DNA of 64,000 nucleotides, taken from contig NZ_JAQGCZ010000009.1 in the NCBI RefSeq assembly GCF_027706845.1, forward strand, positions 179,472-243,471, in the 5' to 3' direction. Under the pieces are notes generated by a model. That model worked only from the letters and a program-made list of their open reading frames with translations. It searched no databases and was not told where the DNA came from. Position 1 is the stretch's first letter, and every line of letters starts with the position of its first letter. The stretch is from Mycolicibacterium sp. BiH015. GTDB lineage: Bacteria; Actinomycetota; Actinomycetes; Mycobacteriales; Mycobacteriaceae. Shown in pieces: positions 56,033 through 64,000 of this stretch. Made by a program: the position numbers and the translations under genes.

Positions 56033-56974
56033 CTACTGCGGCACGGTGACCGACGCGGCTCCCTGTCCGATGCCGAACTGGTCGGGCTTGGCGCCGTTCA
56101 CGAGCGCACTGAGCGCAAGTACGGACGTGATTCGGCCCGATTCGCTGTCGACGTTGTCGACGGTGCTGACCGCGTTCTCGAGCGCGGCGTCTGATCTCGT
56201 CACGGCGACGGCTGCGGTTCCGGTGGCGGATCCGTCGCGACCGACGAGGACCGTGCCCGAACCGTGCCGTGCAAGACCGGCGGCGAAGCGGGCGACCGTG
56301 GAACCCTGGTTCCCCGCGTCGTCGCCGAGCGGCCCACCGGTGACGACGAGCGCGGTGTTGGCCGCGCCGATCCGTTCGGTGCCGTATGTCACGAATCCGG
56401 TGTCGCGCAGCGCGGCCAGAACGGTATCGCGCTGGGTGTCGTCCACCGGTGCCACTTTCGGATCCCTGTCGATCAGCAGTGTGATGCCGAGCAGATCGCC
56501 GGCCTGCGAGCCCTGATCGACGGTGGCGGTGCTCAACTGAGCACCGGCGGGGACGATCGGCGAGTTCACCACGGACAGCAGCTTCTCGGCCGAGTTGGCT
56601 TCGACGAACTCCTGGGTCAGGCCGATCGTCCCCGTGACCGTCCCGCCGCTTGCCGCGACGAGACGGGCCAACGCTTCGACGTCGTCGTCGGCGGCGTCGG
56701 GGGTCCGGAAGATGACCACCGACTTCTTGACCAGCGTGTCCTGCAGGATCCTGGGAGCCATCTGAGCGTCGAAATCACCTGCGGCGCTGAGCTTCTCGTT
56801 CAGCATATTGCGGTCGTCGGTCAAGGTGTCGATCTGCTGCTGCATGTCCTGCTTGTCGTCGCGCAGGCCGGACAGCACGGTGTTGGAAAGCATCCCCGAC
56901 CCCAAGGCCACGCCGATGGCCAGCGCCAGGAACACCGCAGCGAGCGAAATGGCATGCGAGCGCAGCGAGATCAT
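56033..56974 (-). CDS. mctB: SteB/MctB-type envelope protein (copper transporter family)
   Basis: 313 aa from ATG 56974 with AGGGGG 6 nt before. N-terminal membrane helix ISLAAVFLALAIGVALGSG, a coiled coil (DKQDMQQQIDTLTDDRNML), then a ~250-residue periplasmic domain. Counterpart of Rv1698 (MctB, implicated in copper resistance); in corynebacteria the same gene is steB, partner of steA. The pair here are 10 bp apart. Confidence 0.88.
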   Translation of the reverse strand: MISLRSHAISLAAVFLALAIGVALGSGMLSNTVLSGLRDDKQDMQQQIDTLTDDRNMLNEKLSAAGDFDAQMAPRILQDTLVKKSVVIFRTPDAADDDVEALARLVAASGGTVTGTIGLTQEFVEANSAEKLLSVVNSPIVPAGAQLSTATVDQGSQAGDLLGITLLIDRDPKVAPVDDTQRDTVLAALRDTGFVTYGTERIGAANTALVVTGGPLGDDAGNQGSTVARFAAGLARHGSGTVLVGRDGSATGTAAVAVTRSDAALENAVSTVDNVDSESGRITSVLALSALVNGAKPDQFGIGQGAASVTVPQ

Positions 56975-56984
56975 CGACAGCCCC

Positions 56985-58169
56985 CTACGAGACCAGGCCC
57001 TGGACCCACAGCAGGAACTGATTCCAGTACTGCGAAACCCACTCCAGCACGGCGGCATCCGCGCGCGACACCCACAGCGCCGCAATCACCGCGATCAGCA
57101 TCGCAAGAACCAAGAGCGCGATCGCGCCACCGGAGACACGGCTGCGGTACAGCGTGGCAACCGCTTTCGCGTCGACGAGCTTCTCCCCGACCTTCATACG
57201 GGTCAGGAAGGTGGACGGATTGCTCTGCTGCCGGGTGCGGTCGAAGAACTCTTCGATGCTGGCGGTATGACCGACGGTGACGATCAAGGACGCACCGTGG
57301 TGGTCACAGAGCAGCAGGGCGAGGTCGGCAGCCGAACCAGCCGCGGGGAACGTCATCGCCCCGACGCCGAGGTCCTGGATGCGCTCGAGGCCCGCCGCAT
57401 GCCCGTCGGCGTCGGCGGGCAGCACGACCTGGGCGCCGCAGCGCAGCACCTCGGTGCTGATCTTGTCGGGATCACCGACGATCAACGCCGGCCGGTAGCC
57501 GGCCTTGCGCAGGATGTCAGCGCCCATGCCGACGCCGACGAGGACCGGCTGATACTCCTTGATGAACGGCTTGAGGGCCTTCAGGTCGGCGGCGGCGTTG
57601 TCCTCCTCCGCCACGATCACGACGTGACGACGGTTCATGTCGACGTCGACGTCGGGAATGCCGATCCCGTCGATCAGCAGCGGGCTCTCGCTGCGGATGA
57701 ACTCGATGGTGTTGCCGGCGAAAGCCTCCAGGTGTGCCACGAGACCGCCCTTGGCCTCTTGCATCAGCTCGTGGATGTCGGCGTCGGTGCGCTCGGTGCC
57801 CAGGATCAGCCGCCGGTCACCGGAGTACACGCCTCCCTCGTTGAGTCGGATGCGCGCGCCGTCCTTGACCTTCTTGAAGACTTCGGGGCCGGTGTCGTCG
57901 ACGAGCGTGATGCCGTTGGCGACCAGCACCTCGGGGCCGAGGTTGGGGTAGCGACCGGAGATGGAGGTCGATGCATTCACCACGGCTGCGACGCCGGCGT
58001 CGACCAGGGCGTCCGCCGTGACGCGGTCCAGGTCGAGGGCGTCGAGAACGACGATGTCACCCGGGGTGACACGTCTGAGAAGTCGATCGATGTCACGGTC
58101 GACCCGGGCGGTGCCGGTGATACCTGGCTTTGAGCTGGCATTACGGGACAGCAACGCAGACATCTTCAT
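56985..58169 (-). CDS. steA: SteA-like putative cytokinetic ring protein
   Basis: 394 aa. N-terminal ~330 residues are cytoplasmic with thiamine-pyrophosphokinase-like features (PALIVGDPDKIS, GHTASIEEFFDR) and a C-terminal TM helix (AIALLVLAMLIAVIAALWV). Rv1697 counterpart; in C. glutamicum SteA localises with SteB at division sites. ATG 58163 is an alternative. Confidence 0.88.
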   Translation of the reverse strand: MKMSALLSRNASSKPGITGTARVDRDIDRLLRRVTPGDIVVLDALDLDRVTADALVDAGVAAVVNASTSISGRYPNLGPEVLVANGITLVDDTGPEVFKKVKDGARIRLNEGGVYSGDRRLILGTERTDADIHELMQEAKGGLVAHLEAFAGNTIEFIRSESPLLIDGIGIPDVDVDMNRRHVVIVAEEDNAAADLKALKPFIKEYQPVLVGVGMGADILRKAGYRPALIVGDPDKISTEVLRCGAQVVLPADADGHAAGLERIQDLGVGAMTFPAAGSAADLALLLCDHHGASLIVTVGHTASIEEFFDRTRQQSNPSTFLTRMKVGEKLVDAKAVATLYRSRVSGGAIALLVLAMLIAVIAALWVSRADAAVLEWVSQYWNQFLLWVQGLVS

Positions 58170-58271
58170 GGGCCGATTCTGGACAGCCCTGCCTCGGAAA
58201 TGTCGGAGGCGCGCCGTAACACCAGCCTCAGAAGTTATGTTTCATCACTTCAGTCACAAATTTCACAGCAG

Positions 58272-60074
58272 TCACACCCGTATAGCGGCATCGCTGGAGC
58301 CGGCCTTGTCCTTGCGGGCCGCGTCGAGCAGGTCTCGAGCATGCGCCCGCCCGCTGTCGGACTCCCCCAGTCCGGCAAGCATCCGGGCCAGTTCGGCGAC
58401 CCGATCGTCGTGGTCGAGTCGCCGGACACCGCTCGACTTAGCACTGGCCTTCTTGCCGTCGTCACGACCACTGACTCCCTCGACCACGAGATGGGCGTCG
58501 GCATACGCCGCGACCTGGGGAAGATGGGTGACCACGATGACCTGGTGCGTGCGCGCCAGCCGCGCCAGCCTGCGACCGATCTGCACGGCCGCTCGTCCCC
58601 CGACGCCGGCATCGACCTCGTCGAACACCATCGTGGTGCCCTCTGTCGATGCCGACAGCACCACCTCGAGCGCCAGCATCACCCGCGACAACTCTCCGCC
58701 CGAAGCGCTCTTGTTCAGCGGCAACAGGTCGGAACCGCCGTGGGCCGCGAAGCCGAACTCGACGGCGTCCACCCCGTCATGTCCGGCGTGAACAGTGGTC
58801 CCGGACGGGAGCGCCAGCGGGGCGCTGTCATCGGCGCGCGCAACCAGGGGCGCGACCGAGATCATGAACTCGGCGCCGGACATCGCCAGGCCCGACAGTT
58901 CGGCCGTGACCGCCTTCGACAATCCTTTGGCCGCCTTGACCCGCACCTTCGTGACGTCCTCGGCCGCCGAGACCACCTTCGACTGCAGCTCTGCGACGCG
59001 GCGTTCCATCCCGGCCAGCGTCTCTTCGGAGACGTCGAGCTGCGAGAGGCGTTCGCGAGCCTCCTCGGCCCAGCTCAGTACCCCGTCGATGTCCGCGGCG
59101 TACTTTCTGGTCAGCGTCCGCAGCTCGGCTTGGCGCGCCAACTTCGTTTCCAATGTGCTTGCGTCGCTGGGAAGTTCAGAAAGATAGTGGGTGAGCTCGC
59201 CGGACACGTCCACAAGCACCGTCAACGCCGCCCCCAGCTGCTCGGCCAGCGACTTGAGAGGGGCATCGTCGGTGTTCTCCAGGGCAGTGCGCGCCTGGCC
59301 GACCGCGCCGGCGGCGGAGAACCCGTCGGCGCCCTCGTCGCCCTCGCCGGCGAGTGCGGCCCGTGCCGTCTGGACCGCCTCGCGCAACGCGTCGAGTTCG
59401 GAAAGCCTACGGATATCGGCCACGAGGGCCTCGTCCTCACCGGATTGCGGTGATACGACATCGATCTCGTTCAGCGCGAACTGCAGCCGGTCGGCCTCCT
59501 GAGCAAGTTCTCTGGTGCGGCGGCGCCGGTCCTCGAGGTCGCGTCTGGCCCCGAGCCATTCTTCACGGACCACGCGGTAGCGCTCCAGCCGGTGACCGAC
59601 ATCGGCGAAGCGATCCAGGGCTGCGCGCTGCTCTTCGGGCCGCATCAGGCGCAGTTGGTCGTTCTGGCCGTGCAGTGTGAGCAGTTCGTTGGTGAACTCG
59701 CTCAGCGATTTCGCGGGCACGCTGCGGCCGCCAAGGAACGCCCGCGACGGGCCGTCCCGATTGACCGAACGCGCGGCGATGACGCTGCCGTCGTCGTCAC
59801 GTTCGGCACCAGAGGAGTCGAGAATCTCTTCGACCTGGGCGATCACGGACTCGCCGAGTTCATCTGTGGTGAAACGACCTTCGACGACTGCACGGTCTGC
59901 GCCCGAACGAACCTTGGTCGCGTCGGCGCGGGCGCCGCCCAGAAGGTGCAGCCCGGTGACGACCATCGTCTTGCCCGCGCCGGTCTCGCCGGTGAGTACG
60001 GTCAGCCCGCCGTCGAACTCGGCGGTCGCGGCGTGGATGGCGCCCAGCGCCTCGATTCGGATCTCCGCTAGCAC
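58272..60074 (-). CDS. recN: DNA repair protein RecN
   Basis: 600 aa, GTG 60074 overlapping the nadK TAG by one base. SMC-like: N-terminal Walker A LTGETGAGKTMVVTGLH, coiled coils from ~residue 155 to 370, and C-terminal signature KSASGGELSRVMLAL with TTMVFDEVDAGVGG (Walker B). Acts at double-strand breaks. The frame to 60365 lies inside nadK and is not coding. Confidence 0.94.
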   Translation of the reverse strand: MLAEIRIEALGAIHAATAEFDGGLTVLTGETGAGKTMVVTGLHLLGGARADATKVRSGADRAVVEGRFTTDELGESVIAQVEEILDSSGAERDDDGSVIAARSVNRDGPSRAFLGGRSVPAKSLSEFTNELLTLHGQNDQLRLMRPEEQRAALDRFADVGHRLERYRVVREEWLGARRDLEDRRRRTRELAQEADRLQFALNEIDVVSPQSGEDEALVADIRRLSELDALREAVQTARAALAGEGDEGADGFSAAGAVGQARTALENTDDAPLKSLAEQLGAALTVLVDVSGELTHYLSELPSDASTLETKLARQAELRTLTRKYAADIDGVLSWAEEARERLSQLDVSEETLAGMERRVAELQSKVVSAAEDVTKVRVKAAKGLSKAVTAELSGLAMSGAEFMISVAPLVARADDSAPLALPSGTTVHAGHDGVDAVEFGFAAHGGSDLLPLNKSASGGELSRVMLALEVVLSASTEGTTMVFDEVDAGVGGRAAVQIGRRLARLARTHQVIVVTHLPQVAAYADAHLVVEGVSGRDDGKKASAKSSGVRRLDHDDRVAELARMLAGLGESDSGRAHARDLLDAARKDKAGSSDAAIRV

Positions 60075-61003
60075 TACTGCCCGCGCCACCCTGTGACCGG
60101 CAACCGGAACTTGCGTACCAGCCGGTCGGTGAACGGAGCGCTGTCGAGCCTCACCCACTTCAGGGGCGTGCCGCACCGGATCACCTCCAGCCGTCCCCCA
60201 GCGGGCACGACCATCTCCCGCCGGCCGTCGCAGAACACCAGCGCATCGTGACCTGTTGCCTCGATCTCGATCGCGATCGAGGCCTCGGGGCTGGTGACCA
60301 TCGGGCGGGCGAACAACGCGTGCGCATTGTTCGGCACCACGATGATCGCCTCCAGGTCGGGCCACAACACCGGCCCGCCCGCTGAGAACGCATAGGCCGT
60401 CGACCCCGTCGGTGTGGACACCAGCACTCCGTCACACCCGAACGACGACACCGGCCGTCCGTCGACCTCGACGACCACGCCGAGCACCCCGAGCCGGGGG
60501 CCCTTCTCCAGGCTGGCCTCGTTGAGCGCCCATCCGCGGTCCAGAATCTCGCCACCCGCCCGCACCGTGACATCGAGGGTCATCCGGTTCTCCACGCGGT
60601 AATCGCGACGGACGATGTGGTCGATCACGGTGTCGATCGCCTCGGCCTCGGCCTCGGCCAGGAAGCCGATCTTGCCGAGGTTCACGCCCAGCACGGGGAT
60701 CTCGACATTGCGCGCCAATTCTGCGGCACGCAGGAAAGTCCCATCGCCGCCGAGCACAAGGACCAGCTCGCACCCCTCCGCGGCCCGCTCATCGGCGTCG
60801 ACCACCGTGATCTCGGCGCCGAGGGCCCTTCTGTCGTCGGGCGAGAGCGGTATGGGCCCGCGGTCGACTGCCTCGGCGGACAGCGCCCGCAACCCGATCC
60901 CGTTGTCGGCGAGCACCTTTTCGACGCGGCGCGCGACGTCGGCGGCATCCGGGCGACCGGTGTGCACGACGAGCAGGATGGTGCGATCCGGGTGGTCCGT
61001 CAT
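60074..61003 (-). CDS. nadK: NAD kinase
   Basis: 309 aa. Phosphorylates NAD to NADP. VLVLGGDGTFLRAAE (GGDG motif), VLGVNLGKIGFLAE, LVSTPTGSTAYAFSAGG. ATG 61003 overlaps tlyA as ATGA. Counterpart of Rv1695. Confidence 0.96.
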   Translation of the reverse strand: MTDHPDRTILLVVHTGRPDAADVARRVEKVLADNGIGLRALSAEAVDRGPIPLSPDDRRALGAEITVVDADERAAEGCELVLVLGGDGTFLRAAELARNVEIPVLGVNLGKIGFLAEAEAEAIDTVIDHIVRRDYRVENRMTLDVTVRAGGEILDRGWALNEASLEKGPRLGVLGVVVEVDGRPVSSFGCDGVLVSTPTGSTAYAFSAGGPVLWPDLEAIIVVPNNAHALFARPMVTSPEASIAIEIEATGHDALVFCDGRREMVVPAGGRLEVIRCGTPLKWVRLDSAPFTDRLVRKFRLPVTGWRGQ

Positions 61004-61806
61004 CGTGGCCCCTCCTCGACGGCTCGGTGCACCGCGGCATCGAACTCGTCGGGTTGCATCGCGTCGGCCTGGGCCCGCAGGTGCAGGAAGTACTCGACGT
61101 TGCCTGCGGGTCCGGGCAACGGGCTGGCGGTCACGGCGACAGCGTGCCAGTTCAGCTCGGCCGCGCGGCGCGCGACCCCTCGCACCGCATCGGCGCGCAG
61201 CAGCGGATCAGAGACCACGCCGCCGGCACCGACCCTGTCCTTGCCGACCTCGAACTGCGGTTTCACCATGGGAACGATATCGGCGCCCGGTGACGCGCAC
61301 GCGGTGAGTGCGGGCAGCACGGTCGCCAGCGAGATGAACGACAGATCCGCGACGACGAGGTCGACCGGGCCGCCGATCGCGTCAGGGGTCAGGTCACGCA
61401 CGTTGGTGCGTTCCATGACGACCACTCGCGGGTCGGTGCGCACCGGCCACGCCAGCTGTCCGTACCCCACGTCGACGGCTACGACCTCACGGACACCGCG
61501 ACTCAGCAGGACCTGGGTGAATCCACCGGTCGAGGCGCCGGCATCCAGGCATCTCCGGCCCTCGACCTCGAGTCCGAACGCATCAAGGGCGCCGATCAAC
61601 TTGTGCGCGCCGCGGGACACCCAGCTGTCCTCGTCACCTTGGTCGACGGTCAGATTGGCACTCACGGAGACTGCGGTCGCGGGTTTGGCTGCCGGCATCC
61701 CGTCGACGCGGACCCGGCCGGCCCCGATCAGCTCCGCCGCCTGCTGGCGCGAACGGGCGAGGCCCCGTCGGACCAGTTCGGCGTCTACACGTGCGCGACG
61801 CGTCAC
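61000..61806 (-). CDS. tlyA: 16S/23S rRNA 2'-O-methyltransferase TlyA
   Basis: 268 aa. N-terminal S4 domain (ARVDAELVRRGLARSRQQA), then FtsJ-like Rossmann with LDAGASTGGFTQVLL, LVVADLSFISLATVLP and MVKPQFEVGK (K-D-K-E residues). Loss causes capreomycin resistance in M. tuberculosis. 5 bp after the small gene. Confidence 0.95.
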   Translation of the reverse strand: MTRRARVDAELVRRGLARSRQQAAELIGAGRVRVDGMPAAKPATAVSVSANLTVDQGDEDSWVSRGAHKLIGALDAFGLEVEGRRCLDAGASTGGFTQVLLSRGVREVVAVDVGYGQLAWPVRTDPRVVVMERTNVRDLTPDAIGGPVDLVVADLSFISLATVLPALTACASPGADIVPMVKPQFEVGKDRVGAGGVVSDPLLRADAVRGVARRAAELNWHAVAVTASPLPGPAGNVEYFLHLRAQADAMQPDEFDAAVHRAVEEGPR

Positions 61807-61811
61807 GCGGT

Positions 61812-61967
61812 TCAGCCCTTCTCGACCGATTCCAGCGCGCGCACCAGCAGATCGTGCGCCTCTTCGAGGCGCGCCGCCACGGCGTCCAGGTCGGACGCCG
61901 AGAGGTCGAACGGCTCACCGAGGAGTTCGACGACCTGGGCACGGATCTGGTCGGCTTCGTTACTCAT
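61812..61967 (-). CDS. Small conserved mycobacterial protein
   Basis: 51 aa (MSNEADQIRAQVVELLGEPF then DLSASDLDAVAARLEEAHDL). A helical protein at the position of Rv1693; the frame to 62117 overlaps the next gene. Function unknown. Same operon as tlyA. Confidence 0.75.
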   Translation of the reverse strand: MSNEADQIRAQVVELLGEPFDLSASDLDAVAARLEEAHDLLVRALESVEKG

Positions 61968-61980
61968 GTCGGAGTTCACG

Positions 61981-62994
61981 CTAGTCGATGCGAGACGACA
62001 CCAGCGACCACCGTTCGACGGCCTGTCGCGCCGCGTCGTCTCCGCCGATGATGGGGCTTCTCGGGATGTCGGCGGCCCAGACCGTCGCGGCGACGGCGCG
62101 CACCACCGACAGCGCATCGCCGGGGTCGGCCCCGGTCGACGTCACCGTGACGCCCCGGTCGGCAATCTCCACGCGCCATCCGGGGTGAGAGGCGATCCGC
62201 AGCAGGTCGGCATTCTGCGCGGTGAGGGCCCGCAAATCCTCGGCAAGGAAGTCAGGTCGCTGCTCGACTGCCGCCCAGATCGCGTCTTCTGCGGAACTCA
62301 CGCCGGACAGCACCATCAAGCTGGGCAGTTTCGACGCGACGGCGCCGGCGATATCGGTGTCGAGGCGATCTCCGATGACCAGCGGTGTGTCGAACTGTCC
62401 GCGCGAGAGTGCATCTGACATCAACACCGGTGCGGGTTTGCCGGCCACCTGCGGTTCGGTGTCGGTGGCGGTGCGCAGCGCGGCGACCATGGAACCGTTG
62501 CCGGGAAGCAGGCCCCGTTCGGAGGGAAGAGTCTTGTCGACATTGGCGGCGACCCACAGTGCACCGGAACGGATTGCCAGGGCCGCTTCGGCGAGGATCT
62601 GCCATCCCGTCTCCGGGTTGTGCCCCTGTACGACGGCGACGGGAGCCTCCGCCCATTCCCGTACGGGCTCCAGCCCCACGCCCCTGACCTCGGCCGCGAG
62701 CGAATCCGTGCCGACGATGAGAACCTTGGCTCCGCCGGGTAGTTGCTCCGCCAGCAGGCGTGCCGCGCTTTGTGCGCTGGTGACTACGTCTTCCGGCGCC
62801 GCCGAGAATCCGAGTTCGCCGAGATGGTCGGCCACTTGACCGGCACTGCGGGACGCGTTGTTGGTGACGAACAGGATCCGGGACTCGACCGCCGCCAGTG
62901 TCTCGACGGCGCCGGGCGTGGGCTCGTGCCCGCGGAACACCGTGCCGTCGAGGTCGAGCAGCAGACAATCATGTTGCTGCGCAAGAGTGTTCAC
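61981..62994 (-). CDS. HAD-IIA phosphatase, glycerol-3-phosphate phosphatase-like
   Basis: 337 aa from GTG 62994, one base after the TPR gene stop. CLLLDLDGTVFRG (nucleophile Asp), RILFVTNNASRSAGQV, VAGKPAPVLMSD and PLVIGDRLDTDIAGA give HAD motifs I-IV with a C2 cap. The C-terminal ~75 residues are an extension typical of Rv1692, reported as a glycerol-3-phosphate phosphatase. The frame to 63306 overlaps the TPR gene and is not coding. Confidence 0.9.
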   Translation of the reverse strand: MNTLAQQHDCLLLDLDGTVFRGHEPTPGAVETLAAVESRILFVTNNASRSAGQVADHLGELGFSAAPEDVVTSAQSAARLLAEQLPGGAKVLIVGTDSLAAEVRGVGLEPVREWAEAPVAVVQGHNPETGWQILAEAALAIRSGALWVAANVDKTLPSERGLLPGNGSMVAALRTATDTEPQVAGKPAPVLMSDALSRGQFDTPLVIGDRLDTDIAGAVASKLPSLMVLSGVSSAEDAIWAAVEQRPDFLAEDLRALTAQNADLLRIASHPGWRVEIADRGVTVTSTGADPGDALSVVRAVAATVWAADIPRSPIIGGDDAARQAVERWSLVSSRID

Positions 62995-62995
62995 G

Positions 62996-63820
62996 TCAGG
63001 ACAGCTCCGTGATCCGGTCCTCGGCGTCGGTGACCCCGTCGACATCGGCTTCGGCGGCGTGCAGGAACCACTGGAGCGCTTCGCTTTTGCGGCCGAGGGC
63101 GAGCAGCGTATCCGCGTAGGCATAGAAGAGTCGCGCGGGAGTTTGACCGGATTGGGACGGATCGAGCGCAGGGCTGGAGAGGATGGCGAGCGCCTGCTCG
63201 TGCTGTCCGAGATCCGAGCGGGCGCCTGCGACGACGATGCGGAGTTCGTCGGCATCGTCGCCGGTGAGTTCGGCCGCTTCCGGGCTGCGTGCGAGTTCGA
63301 TGGCACGCTCCGGGCGCCCTACGCCCCGTTCACAATCGGCGATGAGCGCCAAAAGAGGTGAGCGACTGCCCATTCGGCGTGCCGCACGGAGCTCTGCAAG
63401 GGCTTGCGCCCAATCTCCACACTGATAGGCGGCGATGCCGACGGCCTCGCGGACCGCGGCGATGCGGCCCGAACGGGCGCGTGCTGCGCGAGCGTGCTCC
63501 AGAGCGGCTTCGGGGTCTTCTTCCAGCAGTTCACCGGCGGCGACGAGGTGCCGCGCGACGATGTCGGCAGTCGACTTGTCGAGGGTGGTGAGCTCACCAC
63601 GAATCTCTGGAGCCAGTTGCCTGGCCTCGATTTCGGGCGGGATACGCGGGCCGCTCGGGCGGCTGTCCCCACCGTCGGACGCGGGCTGCGCAGGACGTGC
63701 CCGGTTGGGCCCCGAAAACCGCGGTGCTGGGCGTTGATCCCTGCGGGGGCGCTGTCCGCCGCCATTGGAGGCGCGGGTGGGTCGACGATCGCCGCGGCCA
63801 CCCTGATTGTCGTGGGGCAC
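62996..63820 (-). CDS. Tetratricopeptide-repeat-like protein
   Basis: 274 aa from GTG 63820. A basic, Gly/Arg-rich, disordered N-terminus (~60 residues) followed by TPR-like helices (AAGELLEEDPEAALEHARAA, YADTLLALGRKSEALQW). Positional counterpart of Rv1691. Leaderless start likely: TATCCT 6 nt before GTG. Confidence 0.85.
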   Translation of the reverse strand: MPHDNQGGRGDRRPTRASNGGGQRPRRDQRPAPRFSGPNRARPAQPASDGGDSRPSGPRIPPEIEARQLAPEIRGELTTLDKSTADIVARHLVAAGELLEEDPEAALEHARAARARSGRIAAVREAVGIAAYQCGDWAQALAELRAARRMGSRSPLLALIADCERGVGRPERAIELARSPEAAELTGDDADELRIVVAGARSDLGQHEQALAILSSPALDPSQSGQTPARLFYAYADTLLALGRKSEALQWFLHAAEADVDGVTDAEDRITELS

Positions 63821-63826
63821 AAAGAA

Positions 63827-63832
63827 AGGATA
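63827..63832 (-). promoter_or_regulatory. TATCCT -10-like element of the TPR-tlyA operon
   Basis: TANNNT hexamer 6 nt upstream of the GTG at 63820, implying a leaderless message for the operon head. Confidence 0.5.
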
Positions 63833-63892
63833 CGGCCAAGATCTTTCGGCTCATAATTAATCCGTATTTGCGACAAAGCCCGCAAATTGGAA

Positions 63893-63922
63893 ATCGCCCC
63901 CCACGCAATTGTGGGGGGCGAT
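63893..63922 (-). terminator. Strong terminator hairpin downstream of the rRNA operon
   Basis: ATCGCCCCCCAC and GTGGGGGGCGAT form a perfect 12-bp stem with a 6-nt loop; TTTCC follows on the minus strand. It is 11 nt after the 5S rRNA end. Confidence 0.85.
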
Positions 63923-63932
63923 TCCTAATGTG

Positions 63933-64000
63933 TGTTCGGCGGTGTCCTACTTTTCCACCCGGGTGGGTAGTATCATCGGCGCTGGTAGGCTTAGCTTCCG
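63933..64000 (-). rRNA. rrf: 5S rRNA (3' part; 5' end outside window)
   Basis: Reading on the minus strand it contains CGGAAGCTAAGCCTACCAGC, GCCGATGATACTACCC, GGGTGGAAAAGTAGGACACC and GCCGAACA, the 3' half of mycobacterial 5S rRNA. 16S and 23S genes should lie to the right. Position beside the TPR-tlyA block fits the tyrS-linked rrnB operon of rapid growers. Confidence 0.93.

Overview
The window is high-GC actinobacterial DNA from a rapidly growing mycobacterium (Mycolicibacterium type). The right third (about 46.4-63.8 kb) keeps the gene order of the M. tuberculosis Rv1691-Rv1713 region: TPR protein, HAD phosphatase, small protein, tlyA, nadK, recN, steA, steB/mctB, pyrG, NUDIX, xerD, O-methyltransferase, parA, scpA, scpB, rluB, cmk, der. 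The window ends in the 3' part of a 5S rRNA gene. In rapid growers a second rRNA operon (rrnB) lies near tyrS, and tyrS is next to this gene block in M. tuberculosis, so the position fits rrnB.

Layout. (1) 1-8.5 kb: a surface-glycan locus with five glycosyltransferases (one fused to a GmhB-like HAD phosphatase and cut by the window edge), a NodU-type O-carbamoyltransferase and a UDP-glucuronate decarboxylase-like SDR. (2) 8.6-10.4 kb: an orphan CheB-type methylesterase coupled to a STAS/HATPase protein. (3) 10.4-32 kb: core and semi-core genes: katG-furA, an SDR, an acyltransferase, a mycobacterial membrane protein, monomeric isocitrate dehydrogenase, a lipoprotein, a cupin, an amino-acid permease, a pseudokinase-TM-discoidin-like protein resembling the C-terminal half of mycobacterial MviN, a secreted phosphodiesterase, a GAF-ANTAR / STAS-like / GAF-ANTAR signalling group, an AraC regulator, a DUF4239-like membrane protein and a Mn-type superoxide dismutase.

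(4) 32.5-43.5 kb: an integrated element in the 3' end of a tRNA-Pro(GGG) gene. Its ends are a 44-bp identical repeat of the tRNA 3' part. It carries a tyrosine integrase with an Xis-like protein, a higBA toxin-antitoxin pair, an 800-aa uncharacterised protein with a zinc-binding segment and a C-terminal PD-(D/E)xK-like nuclease motif (a candidate defence gene), a MobF/TraA relaxase-helicase interrupted by one in-frame TAG, a plausible oriT hairpin, an ArsR-SRPBCC-DinB-fold operon with a clear palindromic operator, and hypothetical genes. No type IV secretion or FtsK/TraB-like gene is visible, so it looks mobilisable rather than self-conjugative. To its left, 30.77-32.54 kb holds an older collapsed element: a degenerate tRNA-Pro end, a 27/31 copy of the element's left arm, a truncated integrase C-terminus and a relic of an element-borne small ORF. 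sodA lies between those relics.

(5) 43.6-46.3 kb: an iron-sulfur photolyase/cryptochrome, a truncated TSUP transporter relic, an intact TSUP transporter and a 33-bp tandem repeat array copying the 3' end of der. (6) 46.4-63.8 kb: the conserved housekeeping block, almost entirely on the minus strand, with 1-8 bp overlaps indicating translational coupling.

The most novel items are the carbamoyl/heptose-type/xylose glycan locus, the 800-aa nuclease-like protein beside higBA, the serial integration history at tRNA-Pro, the amber-split relaxase and the stand-alone MviN-type pseudokinase.
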